From the NCBI GenBank assembly GCA_004352715.1, contig SCFE01000003.1:3084259-3148258 (forward strand): DNA of 64,000 bases. Direction: 5' to 3'. Made by a program: the position numbers and the translations under genes. This document shows, in pieces, positions 35,206 to 47,545 of this stretch. The notes below the pieces were generated by a model. That model ran no database searches. It saw only the letters and a list, made by a program, of their open reading frames with translations, and was not told where the DNA came from. This DNA is from Hofstenia miamia. Lineage: Eukaryota > Xenacoelomorpha > Acoela. The stretch's first letter is position 1, and each line of letters opens with the position of its first letter.

Positions 35206-36210
35206 ATGATGGTATTTCTTTTCAATATTTGCTTACTGACTGTTGTCCTTCAAATTAATGCTGTATTCTTACCTTTTTGTAAAACTTCCGAAAAAGATGA
35301 TATAAAAAAAGGCATCCTAAAGAAATATAAGTGTAAGCTGAGTTCTGCAGTTGCTATTAAAATCGAACCGCAGAAAAACAAAATTACGATATCTGGATTC
35401 GGAACTTTCAACACTAGTTTGCTAAAGGAATTTTATTACAACCCCGACTTGAATCTAGTAATACACAATTTAGATATCGGGAAAAATCACCACACAATCG
35501 TTGCCAAAAAACTCTCACTTGAGAATGTTATTGGAACCTTCATTCATAGAACAATTGCTTCTGTTTCTTACAGATTAACAATGAAAAATTGCCACTTCAA
35601 AGGAATTAAACGGAAATATGAAGGTTATAATGATACGTACCTCTTCGATGTGAAATGCAACTGTGATTCAAACGTTTTAGTTTCTAATTCAACGTTTGAA
35701 AACATCAAGTTTGCGGATGAAATATTCAATATACATGGAAATTGCAGAAAAAAAGACGTCCTGCCAAAAGTAAACTTTATCCAAAACAAATTTTTTTCAA
35801 ACAAATATTTAAGGCATATAATTAAAACCCATAGCTTTGAAGTGGAATTAGAACACAACGTTTTTTTTGAAAACAAAAATATAACACAATCTGTAGTGAG
35901 TATAGGATGCAATCATTCATTGCCCACAATCATTAATTTTGAAATTATCGTCAACCCATCTGAAAAGAATAGGTATTGCCATACAAGGGCTCATGTTTTA
36001 GATACCGAGTTCTACTTAAAAGCTAGTATCAATTCAAAGGGGAATAAGTACCTTGACAATAAGAACGCTGATTCGATTTTGCAATTTAATAACGTAGATA
36101 TCATGGATATTCTTAATCAAGCTCTTATTGACAATATTGCATCTCGGAAACAACTTCGAATTCAAAAAAGTACAAAGTCGATTACTTGGAAGGATATTAC
36201 AAAATGTTAA
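35206..36210 (+). CDS. Secreted beta-helix-like protein of unknown function (334 aa)
   Basis: The frame starts MMVFLFNICLLTVVLQINAV, a clear signal peptide with probable cleavage near residue 20. The mature part is basic, with scattered cysteines. It has a loose repeat of about 22-28 residues built on beta strands and Asn/Phe turns: LTMKNCHFKGI, VLVSNSTFENIKF, VNFIQNKFFSN, VELEHNVFFENKN. This pattern is typical of right-handed parallel beta-helix folds (pectin-lyase-like). No catalytic pectate-lyase motif is obvious, so the function is open. N-glycosylation sites NST and NIT are present. An acceptor-like TTTTTTAAG lies 13 bp before the ATG, so the start may be at the beginning of a second exon. 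A possible polyadenylation signal AAATAAATG follows near 36366. The alternative is a taxon-restricted secreted protein. Confidence 0.65.
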   Translation: MMVFLFNICLLTVVLQINAVFLPFCKTSEKDDIKKGILKKYKCKLSSAVAIKIEPQKNKITISGFGTFNTSLLKEFYYNPDLNLVIHNLDIGKNHHTIVAKKLSLENVIGTFIHRTIASVSYRLTMKNCHFKGIKRKYEGYNDTYLFDVKCNCDSNVLVSNSTFENIKFADEIFNIHGNCRKKDVLPKVNFIQNKFFSNKYLRHIIKTHSFEVELEHNVFFENKNITQSVVSIGCNHSLPTIINFEIIVNPSEKNRYCHTRAHVLDTEFYLKASINSKGNKYLDNKNADSILQFNNVDIMDILNQALIDNIASRKQLRIQKSTKSITWKDITKC

Positions 36211-37096
36211 ATGAGCTAAAGGTAGATTAGATTTTGTGATTCCAAATTTCAATTTACTTTCGATAATTGTTCTTCTGTTGGACATGACATAACTCATTAT
36301 GCATATTGCAGCAATGGTAAGATTACAATACAGAAACTTATACTGATTATTCCATAACAAATACAAATAAATGCTAACGTTTTCTATTTTTGAAATGTAC
36401 TATTTAGTAGTAGAGAGGTAGTAGACGTAATAGAAATTTGTTTGGCAGAGAATTGATAAAATGACAAAAGCATATATTGCACTGAAAATTATGAGACCCT
36501 ATAATTATGTCAAATATCTCACTTGTTTATACTTCTTTGGTTATATTATTTAGCAAAAATTTTATCTTTCGTAAGAATGAATTATTTCAACTGTTGCGAT
36601 AAAATAATAGGCTCAAGATTTTCAGTAAATCGCAAAGTATAAAAAATAGCTTTCGAAAACAATCATTTTTTAATGCTGCTTGTGATGTTATAAATTGCCT
36701 CTTTATTGAAATAAGAAGTTCCAAAAATATATTAAAAAATGATATTTAGACTCATTTTTAAATGAAAAAGTGTATCAAAGCAGTATTCAGAAAACTTCAA
36801 TGTTCCTTAACTTGAATGTAACAGTTGGCCTTTGTATCATTATTGATTGATGTATGTAGTTTGTAGATGATTTAATAAAATCGTTAAAATGTATAATACT
36901 GTAAAATCATACAGTACCCGCTAATGATTCTTGTTTATACATAAATGCTAACATGCTTACAGTAGCGGCGGCTATGGGTGGGCAAGGTGGACTTGATCCA
37001 ACTTGAAAAAACACAATATTTAATGGCAATCAATACTAATTTATTACCCCAATTTTGAATTAAATAAACAGAGTATGGTATTACAAAAACAATGTA
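36211..37096. other. Non-coding stretch
   Basis: This is the 3' flank of the secreted-protein gene. No further gene is seen. A GC-richer patch CGGCGGCTATGGGTGGGCAA at 36966 has weak inverted similarity to 39775-39800. Confidence 0.45.
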
Positions 37097-39223
37097 CATG
37101 TAGATGTAAATAGCTAGTTTATCTAAAACGGCAAAATATTAACAAATAAAAACAGATATTACAGCAGTAAGTACAATTATTTGTAATGCAATATTTGGCC
37201 GCTTGGCGTTGACTTCTAAATTTCCAATTTATCCAATCAGAATTGTTCATAAGATGACAGACCAAATTGCCTCCATCCACCTTTCTCTTAAACAATACGT
37301 ATGCAATATTCAAAACCAACGGTCAATCAAAACCTGAGCAAGATTGCAAAGGTGGAATAACATGAAGTAGTACATCTTTCGAGAAACAAGTGTTCGGAAT
37401 TAATGCAATAGTGCGTAGTGCCTACAAAAGGTGGTGTGAACCGTGAGACGAACTTTCTGTTTAACCACTCTACATTAAATGTCACTTCAATCGCCTATCT
37501 CCTCAAAGCTAGCCAATTTTTAAAATTAAGCTATTTTTTTAGTTTTACTTGCAGACGCTCTAAAAAATTTTCAAAATTGAAAAAAAGTTTTTTAGATACT
37601 GAACAAGCTATATGGCCTTCTAAAAATAGCCTACTTTGTAAAACATTTCCAAATCTTAGAGGTTTTTCTATATACATCCCATTCAATGTTATAGCTACCA
37701 TTTTAAAACTGAAGACAACTTTCACCAGGTGTGGCTCTATCAAACAGTATATAGTATGCTAAGATCCGCCCCTTTTTTACGATTTTATTAAAATATTGAC
37801 AAATGCCTTGCTTGATTATTTTAATAATTTTGGCAAATTCTTGAATTGCATGAAAAGTTTATGTTGTATACATATTTTCAGTTTAATATATCAAGAAACT
37901 ATAAAGTAATTAGCTGAGGATCATTTCGACACTATTGAAAATTTTCAAACTCTTGAAGTTTGCAATTGAGTATTACATTTATGATGGGTCATATTCAAAT
38001 TCTGTTTGCTTTTTAAGATGCGTAAGAAAAACTGCTTTCAAATAGTATTTAAAATATTTAATTCTAACAAGTGCAGTCACATAAAAAAATTTTTAATCTA
38101 TAATCAGCAGGACAGGGACATGGATAGCCTCAATCTATTGTTTAGGATTTGGGGAAATANCATGTAGATGTAAATAGCTAGTTTATCTAAAACGGCAAAA
38201 TATTAACAAATAAAAACAGATATTACAGCAGTAAGTACAATTATTTGTAATGCAATATTTGGCCGCTTGGCGTTGACTTCTAAATTTCCAATTTATCCAA
38301 TCAGAATTGTTCATAAGATGACAGACCAAATTGCCTCCATCCACCTTTCTCTTAAACAATACGTATGCAATATTCAAAACCAACGGTCAATCAAAACCTG
38401 AGCAAGATTGCAAAGGTGGAATAACATGAAGTAGTACATCTTTCGAGAAACAAGTGTTCGGAATTAATGCAATAGTGCGTAGTGCCTACAAAAGGTGGTG
38501 TGAACCGTGAGACGAACTTTCTGTTTAACCACTCTACATTAAATGTCACTTCAATCGCCTATCTCCTCAAAGCTAGCCAATTTTTAAAATTAAGCTATTT
38601 TTTTAGTTTTACTTGCAGACGCTCTAAAAAATTTTCAAAATTGAAAAAAAGTTTTTTAGATACTGAACAAGCTATATGGCCTTCTAAAAATAGCCTACTT
38701 TGTAAAACATTTCCAAATCTTAGAGGTTTTTCTATATACATCCCATTCAATGTTATAGCTACCATTTTAAAACTGAAGACAACTTTCACCAGGTGTGGCT
38801 CTATCAAACAGTATATAGTATGCTAAGATCCGCCCCTTTTTTACGATTTTATTAAAATATTGACAAATGCCTTGCTTGATTATTTTAATAATTTTGGCAA
38901 ATTCTTGAATTGCATGAAAAGTTTATGTTGTATACATATTTTCAGTTTAATATATCAAGAAACTATAAAGTAATTAGCTGAGGATCATTTCGACACTATT
39001 GAAAATTTTCAAACTCTTGAAGTTTGCAATTGAGTATTACATTTATGATGGGTCATATTCAAATTCTGTTTGCTTTTTAAGATGCGTAAGAAAAACTGCT
39101 TTCAAATAGTATTTAAAATATTTAATTCTAACAAGTGCAGTCACATAAAAAAATTTTTAATCTATAATCAGCAGGACAGGGACATGGATAGCCTCAATCT
39201 ATTGTTTAGGATTTGGGGAAATA
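37097..39223 (+). repeat. 1063-bp block present twice, separated by one N
   Basis: The block 37097-38159 is repeated at 38161-39223 with an exact offset of 1064. I see no difference between them, and all small frames translate identically. The second copy begins at the base after the single N. This is what two overlapping contig ends joined without merging would give, so it is probably an assembly duplicate and not a tandem repeat. No gene is supported inside; the 114-codon frame present in both is AT-rich and featureless. Confidence 0.9.
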
Positions 39224-40199
39224 GGTGAAACATTAGAAACATATACCATCATTCTGTTAAAACTTCCGGAGAGGTGGATTAAATGAATATATGTGATCAA
39301 AAGCATACCATAACAATACTACTAAGATCCTATCCTAAGAACCTCAACTTCATTATGATTTGGAAACATTATTGAAATTTCACTTTCTAATACCTATTTA
39401 AACCTTCTTGAACTCAAAATCACTAGTTTCAAAATGAATTTAACATAATTTCATTTTACTTGGCACTGGGCTGCCTTGGACTGACAATATGTACAAACAA
39501 AACAAACACAAAACGTATTATATGTGTTGTCATGTCAGTCATAAGAAAATAGATGAAATTCTTCAAAATCTAGATTTCTTATATTTTACGTTCCTGGTTT
39601 AAAACGTTTGCTGCTTGGTTTATACAGTGGTCGAGAGATCTTAATTTCATTGTTACGCTTTCAAATTTAAATTATCATTGATTTTCCTCAAAATTATGTG
39701 CAAATTTATTCATGTATCAGTGAAATATTTGCTGAAAACTAAAATGTAAGAATATTATAGTTTTGCATTTAGTGTGGTCCACCCTGCACGCATAACCGAC
39801 TTTTTTGTAACCCTATCCGCCTAAGATTTTTTGGAATGCTAGACTAAATATTAAAATTTCAACTAACGAAAATCCAAAATGTCTTTAAAATGAAAATTAT
39901 TAAAGACGTCTTTTGACTGATAGAAAGCAATAATTTTTGTTTTTCTATTCGCTATGCTTTGTATGATTCACCCTAATTTGATTATTTTAATGCATTTTGT
40001 AACTATTGTTTAAAATTTGTAATTTACAAAATAGCAAAATATTTAAAAATAAGTTTGTGCTTAGGGTCTTTTTTCAAAAATTTGGTCACTCACGTGATCA
40101 TGACTAAGGTGTTTTACCATCATAGTTTCCGGCTTACGCTCCTCTATATTTGTTTAAATTTAGGCTACTTTGAATTTTTAGAGCATTGAAAATATCTTT
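39224..40199. other. Non-coding stretch
   Basis: AT-rich, with no supported gene. Confidence 0.5.
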
Positions 40200-40332
40200 T
40201 TTTGAAATTGAATTTCTAAAAATTTACATTGAATTTTCATTCCATAAAATGATTTCAATTTCCGTTTCATTCTCATTTCCATAATCTGGAAATGAAATGG
40301 ATTAGAAATTTCCATTTCCACATGCAATCCTG
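40200..40332 (-). repeat. Dispersed repeat family W, copy 2 (inverted)
   Basis: Read on the minus strand it begins CAGGATTGCATGTGGAAATG, matching copy 1. It is dense in GGAAATG/CATTTCC words. Confidence 0.6.
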
Positions 40333-42253
40333 ATAATATGTAGTAATAGGTGTATTATTTGTGTGTTGAACTAAATATGTTTAACAAAGCTATTATTCCT
40401 AATTCAAATAAAGCTTGGAGTAAAATTCTATGATAACTTAAACTTTGCAGATTTTCTAAATGATAAAATCCAACGCGGTAGGTTCAACTCTCGAATTCCT
40501 CTAATAAGTATTCTACTTCCAAAGAATTTCTTGATTAAATACACTCGTGCTCATTTACATGGCAAAATTAGTTGCGCATGTCAACTAACTATTGGCAAAT
40601 ATGTTGCCAAATAGGAAAAAATTGAATCTATGTTGAAATGGGCAATTTTTAAAATTGAAAATGCTCCCATATTTTCACATGTTTCGCAATTCTACAGTGA
40701 ATTTCAAAATATGAAATCAATCAAAAATCTGTCATATATTTCGTTGCTGTACTTCCTCAACATTCTTCTAGTTAATAATATATTATATGCTAATGAAATC
40801 AATTATCATTTAAAATTTAGTAAACACATTAAAAAGTTCACTAAAATTAAAATTATAAAAAATTTCTAAGCTGCAAATTATTTTTTTGTGAAAGTTGCTG
40901 AGATTTCAATGAAATACCATTATATTGCGATACGCGCTTATTTTATACAAAATCATGGATTAATGAAGCAGTACTCCTCTAATTCTAAAGTACCGTAGCT
41001 AGCAAATTAACATGGTGCTTACGATATTTGTACTATCTGTTTGGTTTATAGATGATGATGATGAATAAGTGATTTTGAAAGGTAGATGCAGTAGACGTAT
41101 ATACTTAAAACTTTATTCAGTATTAACTAAAACTAAAATAATAAATTGATTTATAAACAAATGGATTTTATTGTATTCAATGAATATAAGACGAGTAGCA
41201 TTCGTAGAAGTAGTAGAAGATGGTAGGATAAGGACATGCCATCGGAATCATATAATGAAAGCCATCACACTACAATTGCAGAATAATCAGAAAAAGTGTC
41301 TATTGGTGATTCAGTGCAAGTGATATGCAGTCCGTTTAAACGTGATTTTGCTTTATGGCGGAAAGGTAGACGTTTGCATATCAATGCATGAACAATGCCA
41401 TTTGAAGCACCACACAAACTAAAAGTAAAATACACCAAAATGCATCCAAAAACTACTAAATTTTTAACATCTTACGTTTTATTCATTTGTGGCACCTATA
41501 ATATTAGTGCTTTGCTTCTTTACCCATTGTTGTAGATTAGCCGCAGGCTAACCACCGGCTACTGCCTGATCCCTTACGGCTACGACAGGCCACGGCTTCA
41601 TTTTTCATGTGCTGAATTTTTTGCAACTATATGTTTAACTTTTATTTTGACTTTTAAACTGAATTATACAGGATTTTTACAATTAATTTTAGGCTTTATT
41701 CAAGGTTAGTGAAATGAAAAATGTGGGGAATATTATAAACAGAAAAGTTAAAAATACATGAAAATATTGTAAATTTTACTACAGTTATCACTTGTATTGC
41801 ACAATTCTAAATAAAAAAATACCGCTAAATTATTAAATCTTAATTGTCTTTAAATGCAGAGTCAATCTTTTTTTACCAAATCCTTGTGTATTATCAAGAC
41901 TGCACAATGATTGAGCCTAATGTAATTTACGCCACTGATATTAGCTCTTTTTCAAAATTTAATCTTTTTTAAACAAAACACTGAAAGGAGTTGTTGCCTT
42001 TACACAACAAACTTTTTATAATTGATTTACTACTTCAATTGGCCGCTCAAGTTAACAAAAATGGTTGTCCTTTTATATTTGAGGAGGGGGATTCCCTTGT
42101 TCCCACAGGATCTGCAAATTCAACTTACATTATGAAAACAAAGTAACTATGAGAAAAGAAGTTAGTAGAGGCGTTGTATAGATTGAATAAACATTGCTAA
42201 ATCTTATAATTGCTATGCAAAGAAACAAAGCCCATGTGGCATATTAATAGTAG
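40333..42253. other. Non-coding stretch
   Basis: No gene is supported. It includes a small (GAT)n tract near 41050 and a GC-richer patch near 41535-41600. The 79-codon frame at 40630-40869 is AT-rich with no recognisable feature. Confidence 0.5.
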
Positions 42254-42255
42254 TA

Positions 42256-42486
42256 CAGGGTGTCCGTAAAGTCTGGACACAGAAAATTAACTATTTTTCA
42301 ATGTTGGCTTTTAAATTATTCATATTTTTGCGTCCATGCTTCAAAAAAGATTTAAACTTATAGTTCTCAGTGGCTATGGAGGCTTAATTTAAAATTTAAT
42401 GTAGTTTATCCGGAAAGAAGTTCACTTATTTAGATAGTGGCGAAATTATGAACTTTATGGTGTCCAGACTTTATGGATACCCCGAA
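42256..42486. mobile_element. Tc1/mariner-like MITE (about 230 bp)
   Basis: The left end CAGGGTGTCCGTAAAGTCTG and the right end, read inverted, GGGGTATCCATAAAGTCTGG are imperfect 25-bp inverted repeats, followed by GACAC on both sides. TA dinucleotides lie next to each end, as expected for this superfamily. The interior is non-coding. Confidence 0.7.
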
Positions 42487-44026
42487 TATTATAATTATTT
42501 TATGATTCATATTGAAAATTACTATTAATATTAAATTTACATATTCCTTGTAGAAGAACGTTTGGGTTATGGTTTGGTTGGGGGTTGGGATAGGGTTACA
42601 GTTATAATTATTATATTGTAAATCAGCATTTTTTGCAAATGTATCATTTCATTTTGCTTGATAGCGTAGTTCCAACTTCATTATATATTGATGAAATCTT
42701 TCACCTTGTTCTTCTGAATATGATTTCACGCTCTGCTTAAATTCATCTAATTGCTAAACCAACATTCATACTTTTAAGTTCATTCGCAACCCATTAAGCT
42801 ATTATTTACAATCACATCTTTGACTATCATTGAATGTGAAATGACCAGGGCTTCCCATTTTGTTGTTTACAGTTAAAGAGGCTAGGCTGTTAACAGCAAA
42901 CAGCAACAACAATTGACTATCATTGAATGTGAGGTGACTTTCTTGTTTCAGAAAATCAAAATAAATTTGATCAAACCAAAAATCAAATTTATTTGATTTC
43001 AAAAGCATCCTATGTTATAATATTGCACATTGATAAATGTGGTAGTGATGGACATCTATTTACAGATTAGATAAAATAAAATATTCCTTATTCAAATACA
43101 TATTAACAACTAAAAACTGGTAATTTATCTGAATAGCGCCATCAAATATACAAAACATACATACAAATGCATACAATAGAATAAAACACTGTATCCAATA
43201 AATCTAAAAGACTGGGGATGTTTTACTATAAGAATTCCAAGAACAAAATATCGTATAATAATTATTTTAGAATTTGTATCCTAACCATGCTTTACTCGAG
43301 ATTGCTTCTTTGCAATTTTTCAATGCTGTTTATCTCTTTAGGAAATGAGTTCCAAATTCGAATAGCACTATTAATAAATGATAGCTTCAAAACTTATTTC
43401 TATATTTAAAGCAGGTAATGTGTTTTGATCGAGAATTCTACTTATGAATAATACCAGGGATTGATATAATATTATAAGGTGGTAATTTCTTGATGAGTTT
43501 AAAAAACGTGTCCAAATGATTAACTGTCTTGGGAAAAAGATAGACCTAGAAATAAAGTGCTTATTTCCGGAAAAATTCTTCTTTGAAACATTATTATAGG
43601 AGCCTGTGGGAAATCTTCAAATTGGTATATGGGCATCAACATACCATTCGGAGCGTGAGTAAATTTAGCATATTCCTTTGCAGTTCAGCAATGAGAATGA
43701 TGGCAAAATATTTTCAAATCCGATTGCTGGAGATATCAAAACTTTATCAAGATAAAATTTAATTTCAAATTATAAAGAAATTTACAGTATTTTCTAAAAT
43801 GGGTAAAAATTTATTTAAATTTTATGAAAAGACGATTCATAAAATTCCACAGCATATATTTTCATATGTAAGTGTAGTGAGTTGCAGCACAAATTAGATC
43901 AAAAAGCGTGTTTTCATGAATTACTTAATTTTGAAGAAATAATAAATATTCGGACAATTAGGATTTGGGTAATGATAACTTCGCGAAAATAGGCAGTATA
44001 TTTTGAAAATTTGAATTGATTTTTAG
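42487..44026. other. Non-coding stretch
   Basis: No gene is supported. The phrase TTTGACTATCATTGAATGTG occurs at 42821 and, nearly the same, at 42914 (93 bp apart), a small direct repeat. Confidence 0.5.
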
Positions 44027-44175
44027 CACGGTTGCATATGGGAATGGAAATTTCTATTCCATTGCCTTTCCAGATTGTGGACATGGAAATGAAATGGAAA
44101 TGAAAATCATTTTGTGGAATAAAAATACACTGGAAATTTGTGGAAATAAAAATTCAAAAAACACCATAGAAAATG
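44027..44175 (+). repeat. Dispersed repeat family W, copy 3
   Basis: Begins CACGGTTGCATATGGGAATG and is rich in GGAAATG words, as in the other copies. Confidence 0.55.
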
Positions 44176-44397
44176 TTATGCACTACTGACGGAAAAATAA
44201 ATGTTTTAAGAACAATAAAAATGTTTTATTATTACAAAAATAAGTTTTAATCATACAGAGCATTGAAAACTTTCTCCAACATAGAGAAAAGACCTGTCCA
44301 AACTATCAGACTAGCCAGTTTTAAAAAGTTCTTTCATTTGTGTAATCTTTGCATGAAACAAGAGAATTCAAAATAATTCATGGCGAATACAACGTCA

Positions 44398-44398
<1 letters not shown>

Positions 44399-44446
<48 letters not shown>

Positions 44447-44557
44447 NNNNNNNNNNNNNNNNNNNNNNNNNNNNNNNNNNNNNNNNNNNNNNNNNNNNNN
44501 NNNNNNNNNNNNNNNNNNNNNNNNNNNNNNNNNNNNNNNNNNNNNNNNNNNNTATAT

Positions 44558-44594
<37 letters not shown>

Positions 44595-44602
44595 ATATAT
44601 AT
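44399..44602. repeat. AT microsatellite with assembly gap
   Basis: (AT)n tracts flank 106 Ns (44447-44552). Frames through it encode only Tyr-Ile repeats and are not genes. Confidence 0.9.
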
Positions 44603-44611
44603 TTAAATATT

Positions 44612-46930
44612 CTAACTTTGAGTAATTTTATTCAAGATGTAGAAATGCATGCTAAGTTTTTACCTATTGACGATGTACAGAGGGAACAAATGGTAATCCA
44701 CCAAATAACTTGATCACTTCCAAACAATATTAAACCAGTTATACGTTATGATATTGAATCAGGTACAATTACCTCAGTATGTCAACTACGGACAAGTGTG
44801 CAGCAGGTAATTGGATCAATTAACTCAAATAGGGACGTAAATGGATCATCTATAAACCAAGCTAAAGTACATCAAACTGACATCGGTTAAAAATCAGAAA
44901 GGAAAATAAATAACCATCGCTCAATTAAAAACCGACACATCATGCCATTTTTGTGGAGAAAATGGACACATAAAAAAGTCTGTCCATCAAAAAACGAATT
45001 CTGGCTCGATTGTTTCCGGAGCGTCAAACAGGTCCAAGAAGCCATTAGTAAAATACGTGTCTGCCCAAGAGATGGACATGGGCCGGGCTTTGCCGAGTTA
45101 AGGTGAAGAAATGGAAAAAATTGTCCAAAAAAGGGCCGAACTTTTTAAAAACTGATCATTCCGTAACAGTGCACGCAAATACATTGAATTTATCTAAGTT
45201 ATAATTATAAAAATGAAATATAAAATTTACATTTTGGAGATTTTACATTGGTATTATATGCTTGTCTAAATTTTTATTTAGAATCTTCAATTTCAGTGTT
45301 TAGCTCAATAAATAATAAAATGTTTAGAAGGCGTCTTATAACACGTCTTAAATAGTTTAGAAGACGTTTAGAAAACGCTTTAGAACATCACTTGGTGGAC
45401 ACTAGATGGGGATGGCATTCAGCAACGCTTAGAAGAAGAAACTATATTTTTCACTAAATTTAACAATATAAATATTGTTCACAGTACAAAAGTGCGTCTA
45501 AACTATCCATGCACACTAATATACAGAATTTAAAAGAAAATTTTAAATTTCGCGCCATTTCAATTTCTGTTAGAAATGGTGTTTTATAAGACGTTTAGAT
45601 GTCGTACCTTAAGACTTCTTACGATGTCGTATACCACTATAAGACGAATATAAAACATTTTATTGTTTATTGGTTAGATTTTATTAGAAATATCCCTATC
45701 ATACCAATTTTTTGTGGAGCAAACCAACAAATTGAAGAATTTTTTTAAAAGTATTATGAAAATGTGACAGGCCGGACCGGGCTTTGGCCTAAATTTTCGT
45801 TCCATGTCTATCTCTGGTTGGCGGTAATATTCTAAATCTTATGTTGGACACAGAAGCGGATACTTCGTTATATGCAAGGAGTTTGTTTGAAAAAATAATT
45901 GTTGTCAAAGATCAGTTGATATCTGCGATTTTATTGTCAGGACATAAATTACCTCTTAGTGGGTACGCTGTAGTCATCCTTGAACATGATGGCAGTGATT
46001 ATTCACATGAGTTTAGGGTAATCGATTCGTTCCCTTGAATCAATCATATTGATGGAATTCTTGGTTCCGATTTTTTTGATAAGCAAATGGGTAGTATTCA
46101 GTTCTTGGGACACAATCAGTTGAAATTGATTGTATCTTCATTCGACTCTGCAATAAAATACAGCGACACCCTCGATGCTATGTATAATAAACAGTAGCGT
46201 GAAATTGTTACAAAAGTAGATAATGTATCTATTGAATAAATTGTGGATAGCGATTATTCTATCTTTGTAACAATGACAAAGTCAATGTATGAGAAACCGC
46301 ATATAGAGAACTTACAATTTTCAGATATTATCAATAACAATATTAACTTATTTAATGCGGAACCGAGTAAATGTAATCATGGTGAACACATGATTGACTT
46401 CAAAGCAAATTATAAACCGTGTAGGATTTTAGCAAGACTAGTAACTATACATTACCTTCAAGAAATTTACAGTCAAGTTCAAGATCTATTGAACAAGGAT
46501 CTTATAACATGGTCAAACTCTCATTGGTATGCACCAATTGTAGTGAGTAAAAAGAAAAACAATGAAATTAGAATGAGTGTAGAATACAGAAGGCTAAACG
46601 CCGAGTCTGTGGAAGATTCTTATAAATTGTCTACCTTTAATGAGTTAAAAGACCAATTATGTGGCTCTTCTAACTTCTCTAGTTTGAATTTGAAAAGCGG
46701 CTATTGGCAAATACCAATGTGTAAGAAATAAAACTGCATTGTCGCCTGAACCTGACTTTGGAAATTTCGAGTTTAAAGTTAGTCTTAGGAATTCATCCAG
46801 AAATTTTCAGCGTCTTATCATCAAGTTCTGAATGGATTGGATTTTTTAGTAATATATGTTTATGATATTCTTATTCATTCAACAAGCAGTGAACAACACA
46901 AACTACATTTGAGCATGGTATTTCAAAGAT
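44612..46930 (+). pseudogene. Second Ty3/gypsy-type gag-pol remnant, different family
   Basis: In order it shows a gag C-terminal region (FLPIDDVQREQMVIHQ), a zinc knuckle CHFCGENGHIKK near 44950, a 0.75-kb insertion, a protease-like stretch with LDTEAD where DTGAD is expected (45843 on) and GILGSDFFDKQ. Reverse transcriptase pieces follow (46243-46731: YAPIVVSKKKNNEIRMSVEY, LKSGYWQIPM). Near 46850 the catalytic YVDD reads YVYD, so one metal-binding Asp is lost. There are many stops and frameshifts. Its sequence differs from copies A-C, so this is an older, separate lineage. It runs out before RNase H and integrase. Confidence 0.82.
45066..45815. mobile_element. MITE inserted between zinc knuckle and protease of the remnant
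   Basis: The left end AAGAGATGGACATGG and, inverted, the right end CAGAGATAGACATGG match at 13 of 14 core positions. Both continue with CGGG/CCCGG blocks (GCCGGGCTTTGCC and GGACCGGGCTTTGGCC). The 750-bp interior is non-coding and unrelated to gag-pol, and the retroelement resumes just after it. The CAGAGAT end suggests hAT type. The flanking octamers match poorly. Confidence 0.55.
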
Positions 46931-47063
46931 ATTGCCCTACTTGTTTACATGTGTGCTTTATAAGTCAATCGTTCAAGTAACCACTTGCAATAAAGCTAAT
47001 TTTCTTTGTATTTGCAGATTTAAAAAAATCTAGACTGACTTGACATCACTAACCTATATTAAT

Positions 47064-47066
<3 letters not shown>

Positions 47067-47100
<34 letters not shown>

Positions 47101-47285
47101 NNNNNNNNNNNNNNNNNNNNNNNNNNNNNNNNNNNNNNNNNNNNNNNNNNNNNNNNNNNNNNNNNNNNNNNNNNNNNNNNNNNNNNNNNNNNNNNNNNNN
47201 NNNNNNNNNNNNNNNNNNNNNNNNNNNNNNNNNNNNNNNNNNNNNNNNNNNNNNNNNNNNNNNNNNNNNNNNTATATATATATAT
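47067..47285. repeat. AT microsatellite with assembly gap
   Basis: (TA)n on both sides of 172 Ns (47101-47272). Confidence 0.9.
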
Positions 47286-47367
47286 TGTCATAGATTGAAC
47301 TGCTTTCCATTGCCGGTTAACATAACACTGGTTACACACAAAAGACTTGCATTTGTGCAAAATGTAG

Positions 47368-47545
47368 TATGAGAGTGGGACTAAATATCTCAGTGGGACT
47401 GGAACCATAAAGGAAGAAACCGGGCACCACGAATTTCGAATATTACTAATAATTTTTGCAAGTTTGGTCAAAATTAAGGTAATGCCGTAGGACTGCATAG
47501 GATTAGAAAATTTAATGGGACTGGTATTGGCTAGGACTGTGAGCA
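47368..47545 (+). repeat. Dispersed repeat family V, copy 2
   Basis: Contains GTGGGACTAAATATCTCAGT, ACCACGAATTTCGAATATTA and TAATTTTTGCAAGTTTGGTC, shared with copy 3 (inverted) and in part with copy 1. Confidence 0.55.

Noticed and set aside
37418-37762. 114-codon frame, present twice
   Set aside because: Featureless and AT-rich, and its duplication is explained by the contig overlap, not by selection or gene duplication.
36960-39800. Large transposon bounded by GGCGGCTATGGGTGGGCAAG and an inverted match near 39775
   Set aside because: The end similarity is short and imperfect, no target duplication was found, and the interior length is distorted by the artefactual duplication.
40630-40869. 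79-codon frame
   Set aside because: Lys/Asn/Ile-rich composition is what random AT-rich DNA encodes; nothing supports translation.
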